Below, in pieces: positions 1 to 8,113 of a DNA stretch of 29,267 nt (positions within the stretch are counted from its first letter, which is position 1; the number at the start of each line of letters is the position of its first letter). The notes under the pieces were generated by a model. It worked only from the letters and a program-made list of their open reading frames with translations. It did no database searches and was not told the origin of the DNA. The position numbers and the translations under genes were made by a program. Source of the DNA: JAEHCY01 sp964519095 (GTDB lineage: Bacteria > Pseudomonadota > Gammaproteobacteria > Chromatiales > Chromatiaceae); the NCBI GenBank assembly GCA_964519095.1, contig CAZFHV010000015.1, positions 1 to 29,267 of the forward strand. The letters run 5' to 3'.

Positions 1-1438
1 GGCCCGCGCAGACCGCCGCCTGCCGGCAGGCCTCCGCGAGGGCCCAGTCCCCGATGGGGTCGATGAGGCCGGTGAGCTCGGCGAGGGGGAGGAATTGCCC
101 CGCCGGCAACAGCCCCAGCTCGGGGTGGCGCCAGCGCAGCAGGGCCTCCACCGCCACGGGGCGGCCGTCGCCCAGGCCGAACAGGGGCTGATACCAGAGA
201 GAGAGCTGCCCTGCCCCCTGGGCCGCCCGCAGTTTCAGCTCCATCCGGTGGCGCTGGGAGGCCGCGTCCGTCAGCTCCGGCGTGAAGAAACAGACCCCAT
301 CCCCGCCCTGCTGTTTGGCCCGATACATGGCCGCATCCGCTTGCTTGAGCAGGGCCTCCGGCTCGACCCCCTCCACGGGGAAGAGGGTCACCCCGATGCT
401 GGCCGAGAGGCGGAACTCATAGCCGCGCAGGCTGAAGGGCTCCTCGAAGACCCCGGCGAGCTTGTGGGCCACGCGACCCGCCTGGTCCGGCTCCTTGATT
501 TGCTCGACGATGACGGCAAACTCATCCCCGCCGATGCGGGCCACCAAGTCTTCCTTGCGCGAGATCTTGCGCAAGCGATTGGCCGCCCGGATCAGGAGCT
601 CGTCACCCAGGTGGTGGCCGAAGCCGTCATTGATGACCTTGAAGCGATCCAGGTCGATAAAGAGCAGCGCCCCGCTCACCCCCGAGCGCTGGGCGCGACG
701 AATGGCCTGCGCCAACCGATCCTGGAACAGCACCCGGTTGCAGAGGCCCGTCAGCGGATCGTGGGTCCCCAGGTGGTCCGGGGTCTGCCCCCCGCCACCC
801 CGATCACCGAGCTCCGAGAGACAGAGGACGAAGTAATCGACCCCCCTCCGCACCCCGCCCACCCCGTAGAGGCTCACCCGCACCGGCACGCTGTCCCCTT
901 GGGAATCCTGGAGCAGCAGATCCCCATTCCACACCCCATCCCGTGCCGCATCCGCCCAGAGGGGCTCCAGGCCCGGCTCCTCGCCCGGGCGGGCGAGAAA
1001 GGTGATCGGCCGCCCTTGGAGGGCTTTGGCGCTGCGACCGCTCAACCGCGCCGCCACGGGGCTGACCGCCAGCACCCGCTGCTGGCGATCCAGAATCAGC
1101 ATCGCCGGGCTGGCATCCCCTCCGACGGGAAGGGTCACCCGAGCCCGATCGAATTGAACGGCGCGCGCCACCACCCGGCCGAGCAAACCGCCTGCCGCCC
1201 CGGACTCGGGGCAATCCTGAGCCCCGGCGGGAGGTGCCTGCGACAGTACCCTGTCCTCGGCGTCGGTCATCGCCGTGTGGACCCGCTCGAGATCGGCCTC
1301 GATGGCCCGGTAGGTGCGATCGAGGCGATCCAGGAGCCCCTGCCAGCAAGCGGGATCCTCCGGGACTTGGGCGAGGCTGCAGCCGAGGGACTCGAGCTGC
1401 GCCTGGAGGAGGGGGTGAAGGGTCTCGGTGCGGTTCAC
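1..1438 (-). CDS. GGDEF-EAL cyclic-di-GMP signalling protein (C-terminus beyond window)
   Basis: Predicted cytoplasmic cyclic-di-GMP turnover protein. Reading from a GTG start at 1438, a helical N-terminal segment (about residues 1-85) is followed by a PAS-like region (about 90-190), then a GGDEF domain beginning near a DPLTGLCNR motif, with an intact GGDEF signature at residues 303-307. The EAL domain starts near residue 420 with a conserved VEALLRW motif (E431), and the window edge cuts it about 50 residues later. The intact GGDEF suggests cyclase competence; whether the EAL half is catalytic cannot be judged because most of it is missing. The start overlaps the rimI stop as GTGA, so translation is probably coupled to rimI. 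I see no transmembrane segment in the visible part. The domain calls are firm; the sensory input is unknown. Confidence 0.93.
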   Translation of the reverse strand, partial: MNRTETLHPLLQAQLESLGCSLAQVPEDPACWQGLLDRLDRTYRAIEADLERVHTAMTDAEDRVLSQAPPAGAQDCPESGAAGGLLGRVVARAVQFDRARVTLPVGGDASPAMLILDRQQRVLAVSPVAARLSGRSAKALQGRPITFLARPGEEPGLEPLWADAARDGVWNGDLLLQDSQGDSVPVRVSLYGVGGVRRGVDYFVLCLSELGDRGGGGQTPDHLGTHDPLTGLCNRVLFQDRLAQAIRRAQRSGVSGALLFIDLDRFKVINDGFGHHLGDELLIRAANRLRKISRKEDLVARIGGDEFAVIVEQIKEPDQAGRVAHKLAGVFEEPFSLRGYEFRLSASIGVTLFPVEGVEPEALLKQADAAMYRAKQQGGDGVCFFTPELTDAASQRHRMELKLRAAQGAGQLSLWYQPLFGLGDGRPVAVEALLRWRHPELGLLPAGQFLPLAELTGLIDPIGDWALAEACRQAAVCAG

Positions 1439-1935
1439 GGACGCTCCAGGGCCATGACCAGGGCATCTTCCCGCCCACCACCGTCCGGATAGTAGCCGCG
1501 GCGCACCCCGATGGTCTGGAAGCCCACCGAACGGTAGAGCCCGATGGCGGGCCCATTGGAGGCCCGCACCTCAAGAAAGGCCTTCATCACACCGCGGTCT
1601 CGGGCGATCCCCAGGAGATGACCGAGGAGGCTCCGGCCGAGGCCCCGTCGCCGGCGGCTGGGAAGGACACAGACATTGAGGACATGACACTCATCGAGGG
1701 CCACCGACAGCACCCCGTGGCCAACCAGCCCCCCCTCCTCGCTCGCCACCCAGCAGTTGCAGCCCTCCTCGAGGCAGTCGCGGAAGATCCCCTCGCTCCA
1801 GGGGTGGGCGTAGGCCGACTCCTCCACTGATAACACCGCCCCCAGATCCCCTGGCTGCATGGGCCTGAGCAGGGCGGCGAGGCCCTGGCCACCTTGCGGC
1901 GGCACTCCTGGACCCACAGGGGCTCGAGAGATCAT
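1435..1935 (-). CDS. rimI: RimI-like ribosomal protein alanine N-acetyltransferase (GNAT)
   Basis: GNAT-fold acetyltransferase, best matched to RimI, which acetylates the N-terminal alanine of ribosomal protein S18. Visible RimI-like features are the LRPMQPGDL opening, AYAHPWSEGIF near the N-terminus, the acetyl-CoA loop RRRRGLGRSLL, and the C-terminal EVRASNGPAIGLYRSVGF and GYYPDGGGREDALVM blocks. The ATG at 1935 gives 166 residues; the frame is open to an upstream TTG at 1965, and no strong ribosome binding site decides between them. RimI often sits beside tsaB, but here the downstream gene is a GGDEF-EAL protein starting inside the rimI stop codon. Family membership is secure; the exact substrate is inferred. 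Confidence 0.88.
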   Translation of the reverse strand: MISRAPVGPGVPPQGGQGLAALLRPMQPGDLGAVLSVEESAYAHPWSEGIFRDCLEEGCNCWVASEEGGLVGHGVLSVALDECHVLNVCVLPSRRRRGLGRSLLGHLLGIARDRGVMKAFLEVRASNGPAIGLYRSVGFQTIGVRRGYYPDGGGREDALVMALERP

Positions 1936-2119
1936 CGACACGGCTTGATCCGACGAGAAAAGCAACGGTGGGTACCTGTAAAGCGTCAGGGATATTTTGT
2001 TAGGTTACGCCAAAGTCAGGGGCTTGGTGAATTGTTGTATAGTCCGACGATCATCGCCACCGCCCCCGGGCCATCGGCATGCCGCCCGGGCACCGCGGCC
2101 AGGCTCTTGGAGTGCCGCC

Positions 2120-5100
2120 ATGTCCACCCACCCGATGATCACCCTCGATGGCAACGAGGCCGCCGCCCATGTTGCCCACCTCACTAATGAGGTGATCGCG
2201 ATCTACCCCATTACCCCCGCCTCACCCATGGGGGAGTGGGCGGACGAATGGTCCGCGCGGGGGGTGAAGAACCTCTGGGGCGCGGTACCGGAGGTGATCG
2301 AGATGCAGAGCGAGGCGGGGGCGGCGGGCACCATCCACGGAGCGCTGCAGGCGGGGTCGCTGGCGACCACCTTCACCGCCTCCCAGGGCCTGCTCTTGAT
2401 GATCCCCAATATGTACAAGATCGCGGGGGAGCTGACCCCGACGGTCCTTCACGTCTCCGCCCGCTCCCTGGCCGCCCAGGCCCTGTCCATCTTCGGCGAC
2501 CACTCCGACGTGATGGCGGCCAGGGCCACCGGCTATGCTATGCTCTGCTCCGCCTCGGTCCAGGAGGTGCTGGACTTCGCCCTCATCGCCCAGGCCGCCA
2601 CCCTGGCGGGTCGTGTCCCCTTCCTCCACTTCTTTGACGGCTTCCGCACCTCCCACGAGGTCAACAAGGTGCGGCGGCTGCCGCTCGGTACCGTTCGGGC
2701 CATGATCGACGAAAACCAGGTGCGGGCCCACCGGGCGCGGGCCCTGAACCCGGATCACCCGGTGATCCGAGGCACCTCCCAGAACCCGGATGTCTACTTC
2801 CAGGGCCGGGAGTCGGTCAATCCCTACTACCAGGGGCTGCCCGCCATCCTCGAGCAGACCATGGCGCGCTTCGCCGTGCTCACCGGCCGCCACTACGGGC
2901 TCTTCGAGTACGTCGGGCACCCGGAGGCGGAGCGGGTGATCGCGCTCATGGGCTCGGCGATCGGGGCGGCGGAGGAGACCCTGGACCACCTGGTCGCCCG
3001 GGGGGAGCGGGTGGGTCTCATCAAGGTGCGGCTATTCCGGCCCTTCGCCCCCAGCTACCTGCTCAAGGTCCTGCCCCTGACCACCCGCTCCCTGGCGGTG
3101 CTCGACCGCAGCAAGGAGCCCGGCGCGGACGGTGAGCCCCTCTACAAGGACCTGATCACCGCCCTGGCCCAGGCAGTCACCAACGGAGAGCGCCCCAGCC
3201 TGCCGCGGGTGGTGGGTGGCCGTTACGGCCTGGGCTCCAAGGAATTCACCCCCGCCATGGTCAAGGGGATCTTCGATGAGCTGGGGCGCGAGGGGCCCCG
3301 CCACCCCTTCAGCGTAGGCATCCACGACGACCTCAGCCACCAGAGCCTCCCCTGGGACCCGAGCTTTCGCGCCGACGCCGCCGAGGGCGTCACCGCCTGT
3401 GTCTTCTTCGGCCTGGGCTCCGACGGGACCGTCTCCGCCAACAAGAACTCCATCAAGATCATTGCCGAGGAGACCGACAACTACGGGCAGGGCTATTTCC
3501 AGTACGACTCCAAGAAGGCCGGCGCGATCACCGTCTCCCACCTGCGCTTCGGCCCGCGGCCGATCCGCTCCACCTACCTGATCGGGGCCGACGAGGCGGA
3601 CTTCCTGGCCTGCCACCAGCCCACCTTCCTCACCCGCTACGACCTCCTGGATCAGGCCAAGCCCGGAGGGGTGTTCCTGCTCAACTCCGCCACCGCCGCG
3701 GAGCGGGTGTGGGACGACCTGCCCCGGCGGATGCAGCAGCAGCTCATCGACAAGGGCCTCAGCTTCTACGTGGTCGATGCCTACCGCATCGCTGCTGAGG
3801 CGGGCATGGGGCGGCGCATCAACACCATCATGCAGACCTGCTTCTTCGCCATCTCCGGCATCCTGTCCCGGGAGGAGGCCATCGCCCGTATCAAGGAGGC
3901 GGTGAAGAAGACCTATGGCCGCAAGGGTCACCGCCTGTTGGAGCGCAACTTCAACGCCATCGACACCACCCTAGCAGGACTGCATCGAGTGGAGGTCCCC
4001 GGCCAGCCGTCCAGCCGCTTCGAGCGCCCGCCGGTGGTGCCCGCGGGGGCGCCGCCCTTCGTGGAGCGGGTCACCGCTACCCTCATGGCGGGCCAGGGTG
4101 ATCGGCTGCCCGTGAGCCTCATGCCCGCCGACGGCACCTGGCCCACGGGCACCACCCGCTACGAGAAGCGCAATCTGGCCCTGGCCCTCCCCCGATGGGT
4201 GCCGGAGCTCTGCACCCACTGTGGCAAGTGCCCCCTGGTCTGTCCCCATGCGGCCATCCGCAGCAAGGTGTTTCCGGTGGGCCTCACCGCGGAGGCGCCC
4301 GAGTCCTTCCTGCACGTGCCCATCAAGGGCAAGGACTTCCCGGCGGGCTACCACATCAGCTACCAGGTGGCCCCCGACGACTGCACCGGTTGCGGGCTCT
4401 GCGTGGAGATCTGCCCCATCCGCGACCGCACCGACCCCCAGCGCAAGGCGCTGAACATGACCGCGGACCGGGGCTACCCCGAGCGGGAACGGGTCAACTG
4501 GGACTTCTTCCTCGGTCTCCCCGAATACGACCGCACCCAGCTCGAGGGCTCCAAGATCAAGCACGCCATGGTGCTGCAGCCCCTGTTCGAGTTCTCCGGG
4601 GCCTGCGTGGGCTGTGGCGAGACCCCTTACATCAAGCTCGCCACCCAGCTCTTCGGCGACCGCATGCTCATCGCTAACGCCACCGGCTGCTCCTCGATCT
4701 ATGGGGGCAACCTGCCGACCACCCCCTACACCACCAACCCCGTGGGCCGAGGCCCCGCCTGGAGCAACAGCCTGTTCGAGGACAACGCCGAGTTCGGGCT
4801 CGGCATGCGCCTGGCCATAGACCAGCAGTCCCAGTACGCAGCGGAGCTGGTGCGGCGGCTGGCCACCCAGATCGGCGAGGGCCTCGCCGCGGGTCTCCTC
4901 GGGGCCGATCAGGACAGCGAGGCGGGCATCTTCGAGCAGCGGGAGCGGGTGGCGGCCCTCAAGACGAGGCTCGCTGGGATCGCGGCCCCGGAGGCGCGCG
5001 CCCTGGAGGGGGTGTGTGATCAGCTCGTCAAGCGCAGCGTCTGGATCATCGGCGGCGACGGCTGGGCCTACGACATCGGCTACGGCGGCCTGGACCACGT

Positions 5101-5704
5101 ACTGGCCTCCGGCCGCAACGTCAACCTTCTCGTGCTCGACACCGAGGTCTACTCCAACACCGGCGGACAGACCTCCAAGTCCACCCCCCTGGGGGCGGTG
5201 GCGAAGTTCTCCGCCGCGGGCAAGCCCACCTTCAAGAAGGACCTGGCCATGATGGCCATGGCCTACGAGACCGTCTACGTCGCCCAGGTGGCCTTTGGCG
5301 CCAAGGATGTCCAGACCATCCGCGCCTTCCTGGAGGCGGAATCCTACGAGGGCCCCTCCCTCATCATCGCCTACTCACCCTGCATCGCCCACGGCGTCGA
5401 CCTGGCCTACAACCTCCGCCAGCAGGACCTGGCGGTGGCCGCCGGGCACTGGGCCCTGTTCCGCTACGACCCGCGGCGCACCGCCCAGGGGGAGAACCCG
5501 CTGCACCTGGACTCCAAGCCGCCCTCCGTCCCCTACCGGGACTTCGTCGCGACCGAGACCCGGTTCAGCGTGCTCAACCGCACCCACCCGGACGCTGCGG
5601 AGCGCTTCCTGCGCCTGGCCCAGCGCCATGCGGAGACCCGCTTCAGCCTCTACGAGCAGCTTGCGCACCTGGCGGTGCAGAAGGCCCCCCAGCCAGCCCC
5701 CTGA
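2120..5704 (+). CDS. nifJ: Pyruvate:ferredoxin/flavodoxin oxidoreductase (NifJ)
   Basis: Single-chain pyruvate:ferredoxin (flavodoxin) oxidoreductase of 1194 residues, interconverting pyruvate plus CoA with acetyl-CoA plus CO2 and passing electrons to ferredoxin or flavodoxin. The N-terminal TPP-enzyme domain carries IYPITPASPMGEWADEW (about 28-44). A ferredoxin-like domain has two 4Fe-4S motifs, CTHCGKCPLVCP from C698 and CTGCGLCVEICP from C755. Ligands for the proximal third cluster are visible at C829, C832, C857 and C1088. The TPP/Mg site is GGDGWAYDIGYGGLDHV near 977, followed by NTGGQTSKSTP. The length matches proteobacterial NifJ, without the extra C-terminal domain of Desulfovibrio PFOR. 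The ATG at 2120 is preceded by GGAG at 2109-2112; the frame stays open upstream but the homologous sequence starts here. It may serve nitrogen fixation, fermentation or reductive carboxylation; the window does not say which. Confidence 0.97.
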   Translation: MSTHPMITLDGNEAAAHVAHLTNEVIAIYPITPASPMGEWADEWSARGVKNLWGAVPEVIEMQSEAGAAGTIHGALQAGSLATTFTASQGLLLMIPNMYKIAGELTPTVLHVSARSLAAQALSIFGDHSDVMAARATGYAMLCSASVQEVLDFALIAQAATLAGRVPFLHFFDGFRTSHEVNKVRRLPLGTVRAMIDENQVRAHRARALNPDHPVIRGTSQNPDVYFQGRESVNPYYQGLPAILEQTMARFAVLTGRHYGLFEYVGHPEAERVIALMGSAIGAAEETLDHLVARGERVGLIKVRLFRPFAPSYLLKVLPLTTRSLAVLDRSKEPGADGEPLYKDLITALAQAVTNGERPSLPRVVGGRYGLGSKEFTPAMVKGIFDELGREGPRHPFSVGIHDDLSHQSLPWDPSFRADAAEGVTACVFFGLGSDGTVSANKNSIKIIAEETDNYGQGYFQYDSKKAGAITVSHLRFGPRPIRSTYLIGADEADFLACHQPTFLTRYDLLDQAKPGGVFLLNSATAAERVWDDLPRRMQQQLIDKGLSFYVVDAYRIAAEAGMGRRINTIMQTCFFAISGILSREEAIARIKEAVKKTYGRKGHRLLERNFNAIDTTLAGLHRVEVPGQPSSRFERPPVVPAGAPPFVERVTATLMAGQGDRLPVSLMPADGTWPTGTTRYEKRNLALALPRWVPELCTHCGKCPLVCPHAAIRSKVFPVGLTAEAPESFLHVPIKGKDFPAGYHISYQVAPDDCTGCGLCVEICPIRDRTDPQRKALNMTADRGYPERERVNWDFFLGLPEYDRTQLEGSKIKHAMVLQPLFEFSGACVGCGETPYIKLATQLFGDRMLIANATGCSSIYGGNLPTTPYTTNPVGRGPAWSNSLFEDNAEFGLGMRLAIDQQSQYAAELVRRLATQIGEGLAAGLLGADQDSEAGIFEQRERVAALKTRLAGIAAPEARALEGVCDQLVKRSVWIIGGDGWAYDIGYGGLDHVLASGRNVNLLVLDTEVYSNTGGQTSKSTPLGAVAKFSAAGKPTFKKDLAMMAMAYETVYVAQVAFGAKDVQTIRAFLEAESYEGPSLIIAYSPCIAHGVDLAYNLRQQDLAVAAGHWALFRYDPRRTAQGENPLHLDSKPPSVPYRDFVATETRFSVLNRTHPDAAERFLRLAQRHAETRFSLYEQLAHLAVQKAPQPAP

Positions 5705-5779
5705 ACCCCTGGCGACATCCGAGCCGGCCCCCTGTATAGAGACCCCCTGCCATAGCCTGACGCACCCGGAGACGAGACG

Positions 5780-6790
5780 ATGGATCTCACCAGCCACTAC
5801 CTGGGCCTCACCCTGAAGGGCCCCCTGGTCCCTTCCGCCTCACCCCTGTCGCGCAGTCTCGATGCGGCACGCGCCCTGGAGGACGCCGGCGCCGGGGCGA
5901 TCGTCATGCACTCCCTGTTCGAGGAGGCCATCAACGAGGAATCCGAGTCCATGGTCCGATTCCTCCACCACCAGGAGATCGGCTCCGCGGAGGCGGCCAG
6001 CTTCCTGCCGGACCAGGACGACTTCCCGAGCTCCCTGGACCTCTATCTGGAGCAACTCCGCTCGCTCAAGGAGGCCCTGGACATCCCAGTGATCGCCAGC
6101 CTCAACGGGATCACCCCCGGGGGCTGGGTCGAGTACGCCCGGGAGCTGGAGGCCGCCGGCGCCGATGGCATCGAGCTCAATGTCTACTATGTCGCCGCCG
6201 ACCCCCACCAGAGCGGCGCTCGGGTGGAGGCGCGTTACCTGGATCTGCTGCGGTGCATGCGCCGGCGCATCCAGCTCCCCATCAATCTCAAGCTCTCCCC
6301 GCACTTCAGCTCCCTGGGGCACATGGCCCACCAATTCGAGGCCGCGGGCGCCAACGGGCTAGCCCTGTTCAACCGTTTCTACCAGCCCGACATCAACATC
6401 GACAGCCTGCGCCTGCAGGCCAGCCTGCACCCCTCCACCTCCGCGGAGGTGCTGCTGCCCATGCGCTGGATCGCCATCCTCTACGGCCGTACCCAGATGT
6501 CGCTGGGGGCCACCAGCGGGGTGCATACCCCCGCCGACGCCATCAAGCTCCTGCTCGCCGGGGCAGACGTGGTCCACCTCTGCAGCGTCCTCCTGGAAAA
6601 GGGTCCCGCCTACCTGGCGGAGATCCAGCGGGGGATCGAGCAATGGATGGAAGAGCAGGGCTTCGACAACCTGGTGGACGTGCGCGGGCGCCTCAGCGCC
6701 CTCTCCGTGCCCAACCCCGCGGAGCTCGAGCGCGCCAACTACCTCCAGATCCTCAGCCGCTACCGCCCCGCCCCCGGGGTCCGGGTCTGA
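5780..6790 (+). CDS. Dihydroorotate dehydrogenase-like flavoprotein linked to nifJ
   Basis: A 336-residue FMN-binding TIM-barrel protein of the dihydroorotate dehydrogenase superfamily. A good ribosome binding site (GGAGACGAG) precedes the ATG, and only 75 bases separate it from nifJ, so co-transcription is likely. From general knowledge, such DHOD-like genes commonly follow nifJ in bacteria. Class 1 DHODs have a catalytic Cys or Ser in an ELNxSCPN-type strand; here that strand reads GIELNVYYVAAD (N134, Y136, Y137), while the flavin-contacting lysine in the next strand (LPINLKLSP, K171) is kept. The protein therefore probably binds flavin but is unlikely to make orotate. Its real substrate is unknown; a redox partner or accessory role for NifJ is only an inference. 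It should not be labelled pyrD. Confidence 0.9.
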   Translation: MDLTSHYLGLTLKGPLVPSASPLSRSLDAARALEDAGAGAIVMHSLFEEAINEESESMVRFLHHQEIGSAEAASFLPDQDDFPSSLDLYLEQLRSLKEALDIPVIASLNGITPGGWVEYARELEAAGADGIELNVYYVAADPHQSGARVEARYLDLLRCMRRRIQLPINLKLSPHFSSLGHMAHQFEAAGANGLALFNRFYQPDINIDSLRLQASLHPSTSAEVLLPMRWIAILYGRTQMSLGATSGVHTPADAIKLLLAGADVVHLCSVLLEKGPAYLAEIQRGIEQWMEEQGFDNLVDVRGRLSALSVPNPAELERANYLQILSRYRPAPGVRV

Positions 6791-6801
6791 GGGTGCTGAG
6801 A

Positions 6802-6830
6802 GTGACGCACGCGACGGCATTCCATAAAAT
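6802..6830 (+). promoter_or_regulatory. Candidate sigma70 promoter for the DsrC-like gene
   Basis: GTGACG (6802-6807, four of six to TTGACA) and TAAAAT (6825-6830, five of six to TATAAT) are separated by exactly 17 bases. Transcription would start near 6837, giving an approximately 80-base leader with a CCGGC-CTA-GCCGG hairpin before the GAGGAG ribosome binding site. This indicates that the DsrC-like gene can be transcribed separately from nifJ. Confidence 0.55.
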
Positions 6831-6916
6831 TAGCGAGCTTTGATGTTGCCCCGCGCGCCGGCCTAGCCGGGGTTTCGCGGGCCTTTCCCCAGACTCAAGA
6901 CGAGAGGAGCAACCGC

Positions 6917-7255
6917 ATGGCCCTTGAGGTGAATGGCAAGACCATCCCCTTGACCGACACCGGCTATCTGGAGAGCCCGGCCGACTGGAACGAGGACGTC
7001 GCCCGCGCCCTCGCCGAGATCGAGGGCATCGCCCTCACCGACAAGCACTGGGACGTGATCCACTACCTGCGCCACGAATACTTGAATAACAACCAGAACC
7101 AGCCCATGGAGCGGGTCGTCCTCAAGGACATGGGCGCCAAGTGGGGCAGTAAGCCCACCAGCAAGGACCTCTACCAGCTCTTCCCCCTGGCACCGACCAA
7201 GCAGGGCACCAAGATCGCCGGCCTGCCCGCGGTCCGTCGCAAGGGCGGCTACTGA
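6917..7255 (+). CDS. Cysteine-less DsrC-family protein (RspA type)
   Basis: A 112-residue DsrC/TusE-family protein. True DsrC carries sulfur on two C-terminal cysteines in a tail like QACxxAGLPKPTGCV; TusE keeps only the penultimate one. Here the fold-defining parts are conserved (GYLESPADWNEDVA, LTDKHWDVIHYLR, LYQLFP, KIAGLP), but the tail is KQGTKIAGLPAVRRKGGY: the first cysteine position is T and the second is G, and there is no cysteine anywhere in the protein. This matches the cysteine-free class named RspA (regulatory sulfur-related protein) in the DsrC literature, thought to act in regulation rather than sulfur transfer. The start is well supported by GAGGAG (6904-6909). It has its own candidate promoter and a hairpin terminator downstream. 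Family assignment is strong; the function is inferred. Confidence 0.92.
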   Translation: MALEVNGKTIPLTDTGYLESPADWNEDVARALAEIEGIALTDKHWDVIHYLRHEYLNNNQNQPMERVVLKDMGAKWGSKPTSKDLYQLFPLAPTKQGTKIAGLPAVRRKGGY

Positions 7256-7268
7256 TCCCCGGCCCCCT

Positions 7269-7298
7269 CCCGGCACCCCCTGAGAGGGCGGTGCCGGG
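7269..7298. terminator. Bidirectional hairpin between convergent genes
   Basis: CCCGGCACC (7269-7277) pairs perfectly with GGTGCCGGG (7290-7298), and CCCT/AGGG inside extends the stem with one bulged C and a GAG loop. It lies between the convergent DsrC-like and PiuC-like genes. No T-tract follows on either strand, so termination would be imperfect or need Rho. Confidence 0.6.
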
Positions 7299-7337
7299 CC
7301 CTGGCCCCTCGCACCCGTCGCGATCGCGCCACCCAGG

Positions 7338-8009
7338 TCAGAGCTCGCACCACATGCGCATCAGGTTCGCATAGCAGCGATCGAGGCTGCTGGTGGTGGA
7401 GGCCTGGGGCGCCTGCTCCAGGAGGTGCTCCCGCACCGTCCCCAGCTCGTAGAGGAGCTCCCGCCGGGCCGGGTCGCGCACGTAGCTCTGGATCCAGAAC
7501 AGGGCCACCAGCCGCTCCCCCCGGGTGACCTCCGCCACCCGGTGCAGGCTGGAGGAGGGATAGAGAACCGCATCCCCCGCCCCGAGCTTCACCCGCTGCT
7601 CCCCGAAGGCGGTGCGCACCACCAGCTCGCCGCCCTCGTAGCTCCCGGGGTCCTGGAGAAACAGGGTCATGGACACATCGGTGCGGAAGCGGGGCCCGGC
7701 GCCCATCAGGGGGTCGTCCACGTGATCCCCATAGGCCATGCCGGGCCCGTAGCGGGCGAAGATGGGATCGGAGACCTGGCGTGGCAGGGCGCCAAACTGG
7801 AAGAGCCGATTGTGGCCCATGGCGCTCAGCAGGATCCGCCTCAGGAGCTGCAGGCGCGCCGGATCGGGCCCCAGCTCCAGGTTGTGCTTGACCGCTCGGG
7901 CGGCCTTGCCGGCGCTCAGGCGGCCATCCACGAAGGGCGCGGAGCGGAGCACCTCGGTGATCTTGGTGAGCTGGGGGGCCTCCAGGAGGCTGGGGATCGC
8001 GAGCAGCAT
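7338..8009 (-). CDS. PiuC/YbiX-type Fe(II)/2-oxoglutarate dioxygenase
   Basis: PKHD-type hydroxylase of 223 residues, close in length to E. coli YbiX and Pseudomonas PiuC (about 225). The iron-binding facial triad is visible as H96 and D98 in MAYGDHVDDP and H156 in PSSSLHRVAE, and the 2-oxoglutarate-binding arginine is probably R166 in TRGERLVALFW. The GGELVVRT segment is typical of the family. The ATG at 8009 is chosen because GGAGGA precedes it at good spacing. PiuC genes are often next to TonB siderophore receptors, but none is seen here; the neighbours are an uncharacterised divergent gene and a cysteine-less DsrC. The substrate is unknown. Confidence 0.92.
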   Translation of the reverse strand: MLLAIPSLLEAPQLTKITEVLRSAPFVDGRLSAGKAARAVKHNLELGPDPARLQLLRRILLSAMGHNRLFQFGALPRQVSDPIFARYGPGMAYGDHVDDPLMGAGPRFRTDVSMTLFLQDPGSYEGGELVVRTAFGEQRVKLGAGDAVLYPSSSLHRVAEVTRGERLVALFWIQSYVRDPARRELLYELGTVREHLLEQAPQASTTSSLDRCYANLMRMWCEL

Positions 8010-8057
8010 GGGGAGTCCTCCGAACCGCCCGGCGGCGGGGACCCCGAGGCGCTTTGC

Positions 8058-8063
8058 TATACT
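8058..8063 (+). promoter_or_regulatory. Extended -10 promoter candidate
   Basis: TGCTATACT has the TGn extension followed by TATACT (8058-8063), an extended -10 element needing no good -35. A start near 8070 would give a leader of roughly 45 bases for the gene at 8114. Confidence 0.5.
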
Positions 8064-8113
8064 GCCGCGGGTCTCCGGAACGCCCGCACGCACCTCAGGG
8101 GGAAGCCGACACC

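Noticed and set aside
95..1492. 465-residue plus-strand open frame
   Set aside because: It is antisense to the GGDEF-EAL gene; its composition is a frame shadow of high-GC coding DNA and it shows no domain.
2038..2043. TATAGT as a -10 box for nifJ
   Set aside because: No acceptable -35 at 16-18 bases; too weak to list as a promoter.
3971..5098. 375-residue minus-strand open frame inside nifJ
   Set aside because: Long shadow frame caused by GC-rich third positions; nifJ has intact catalytic motifs in the other strand.
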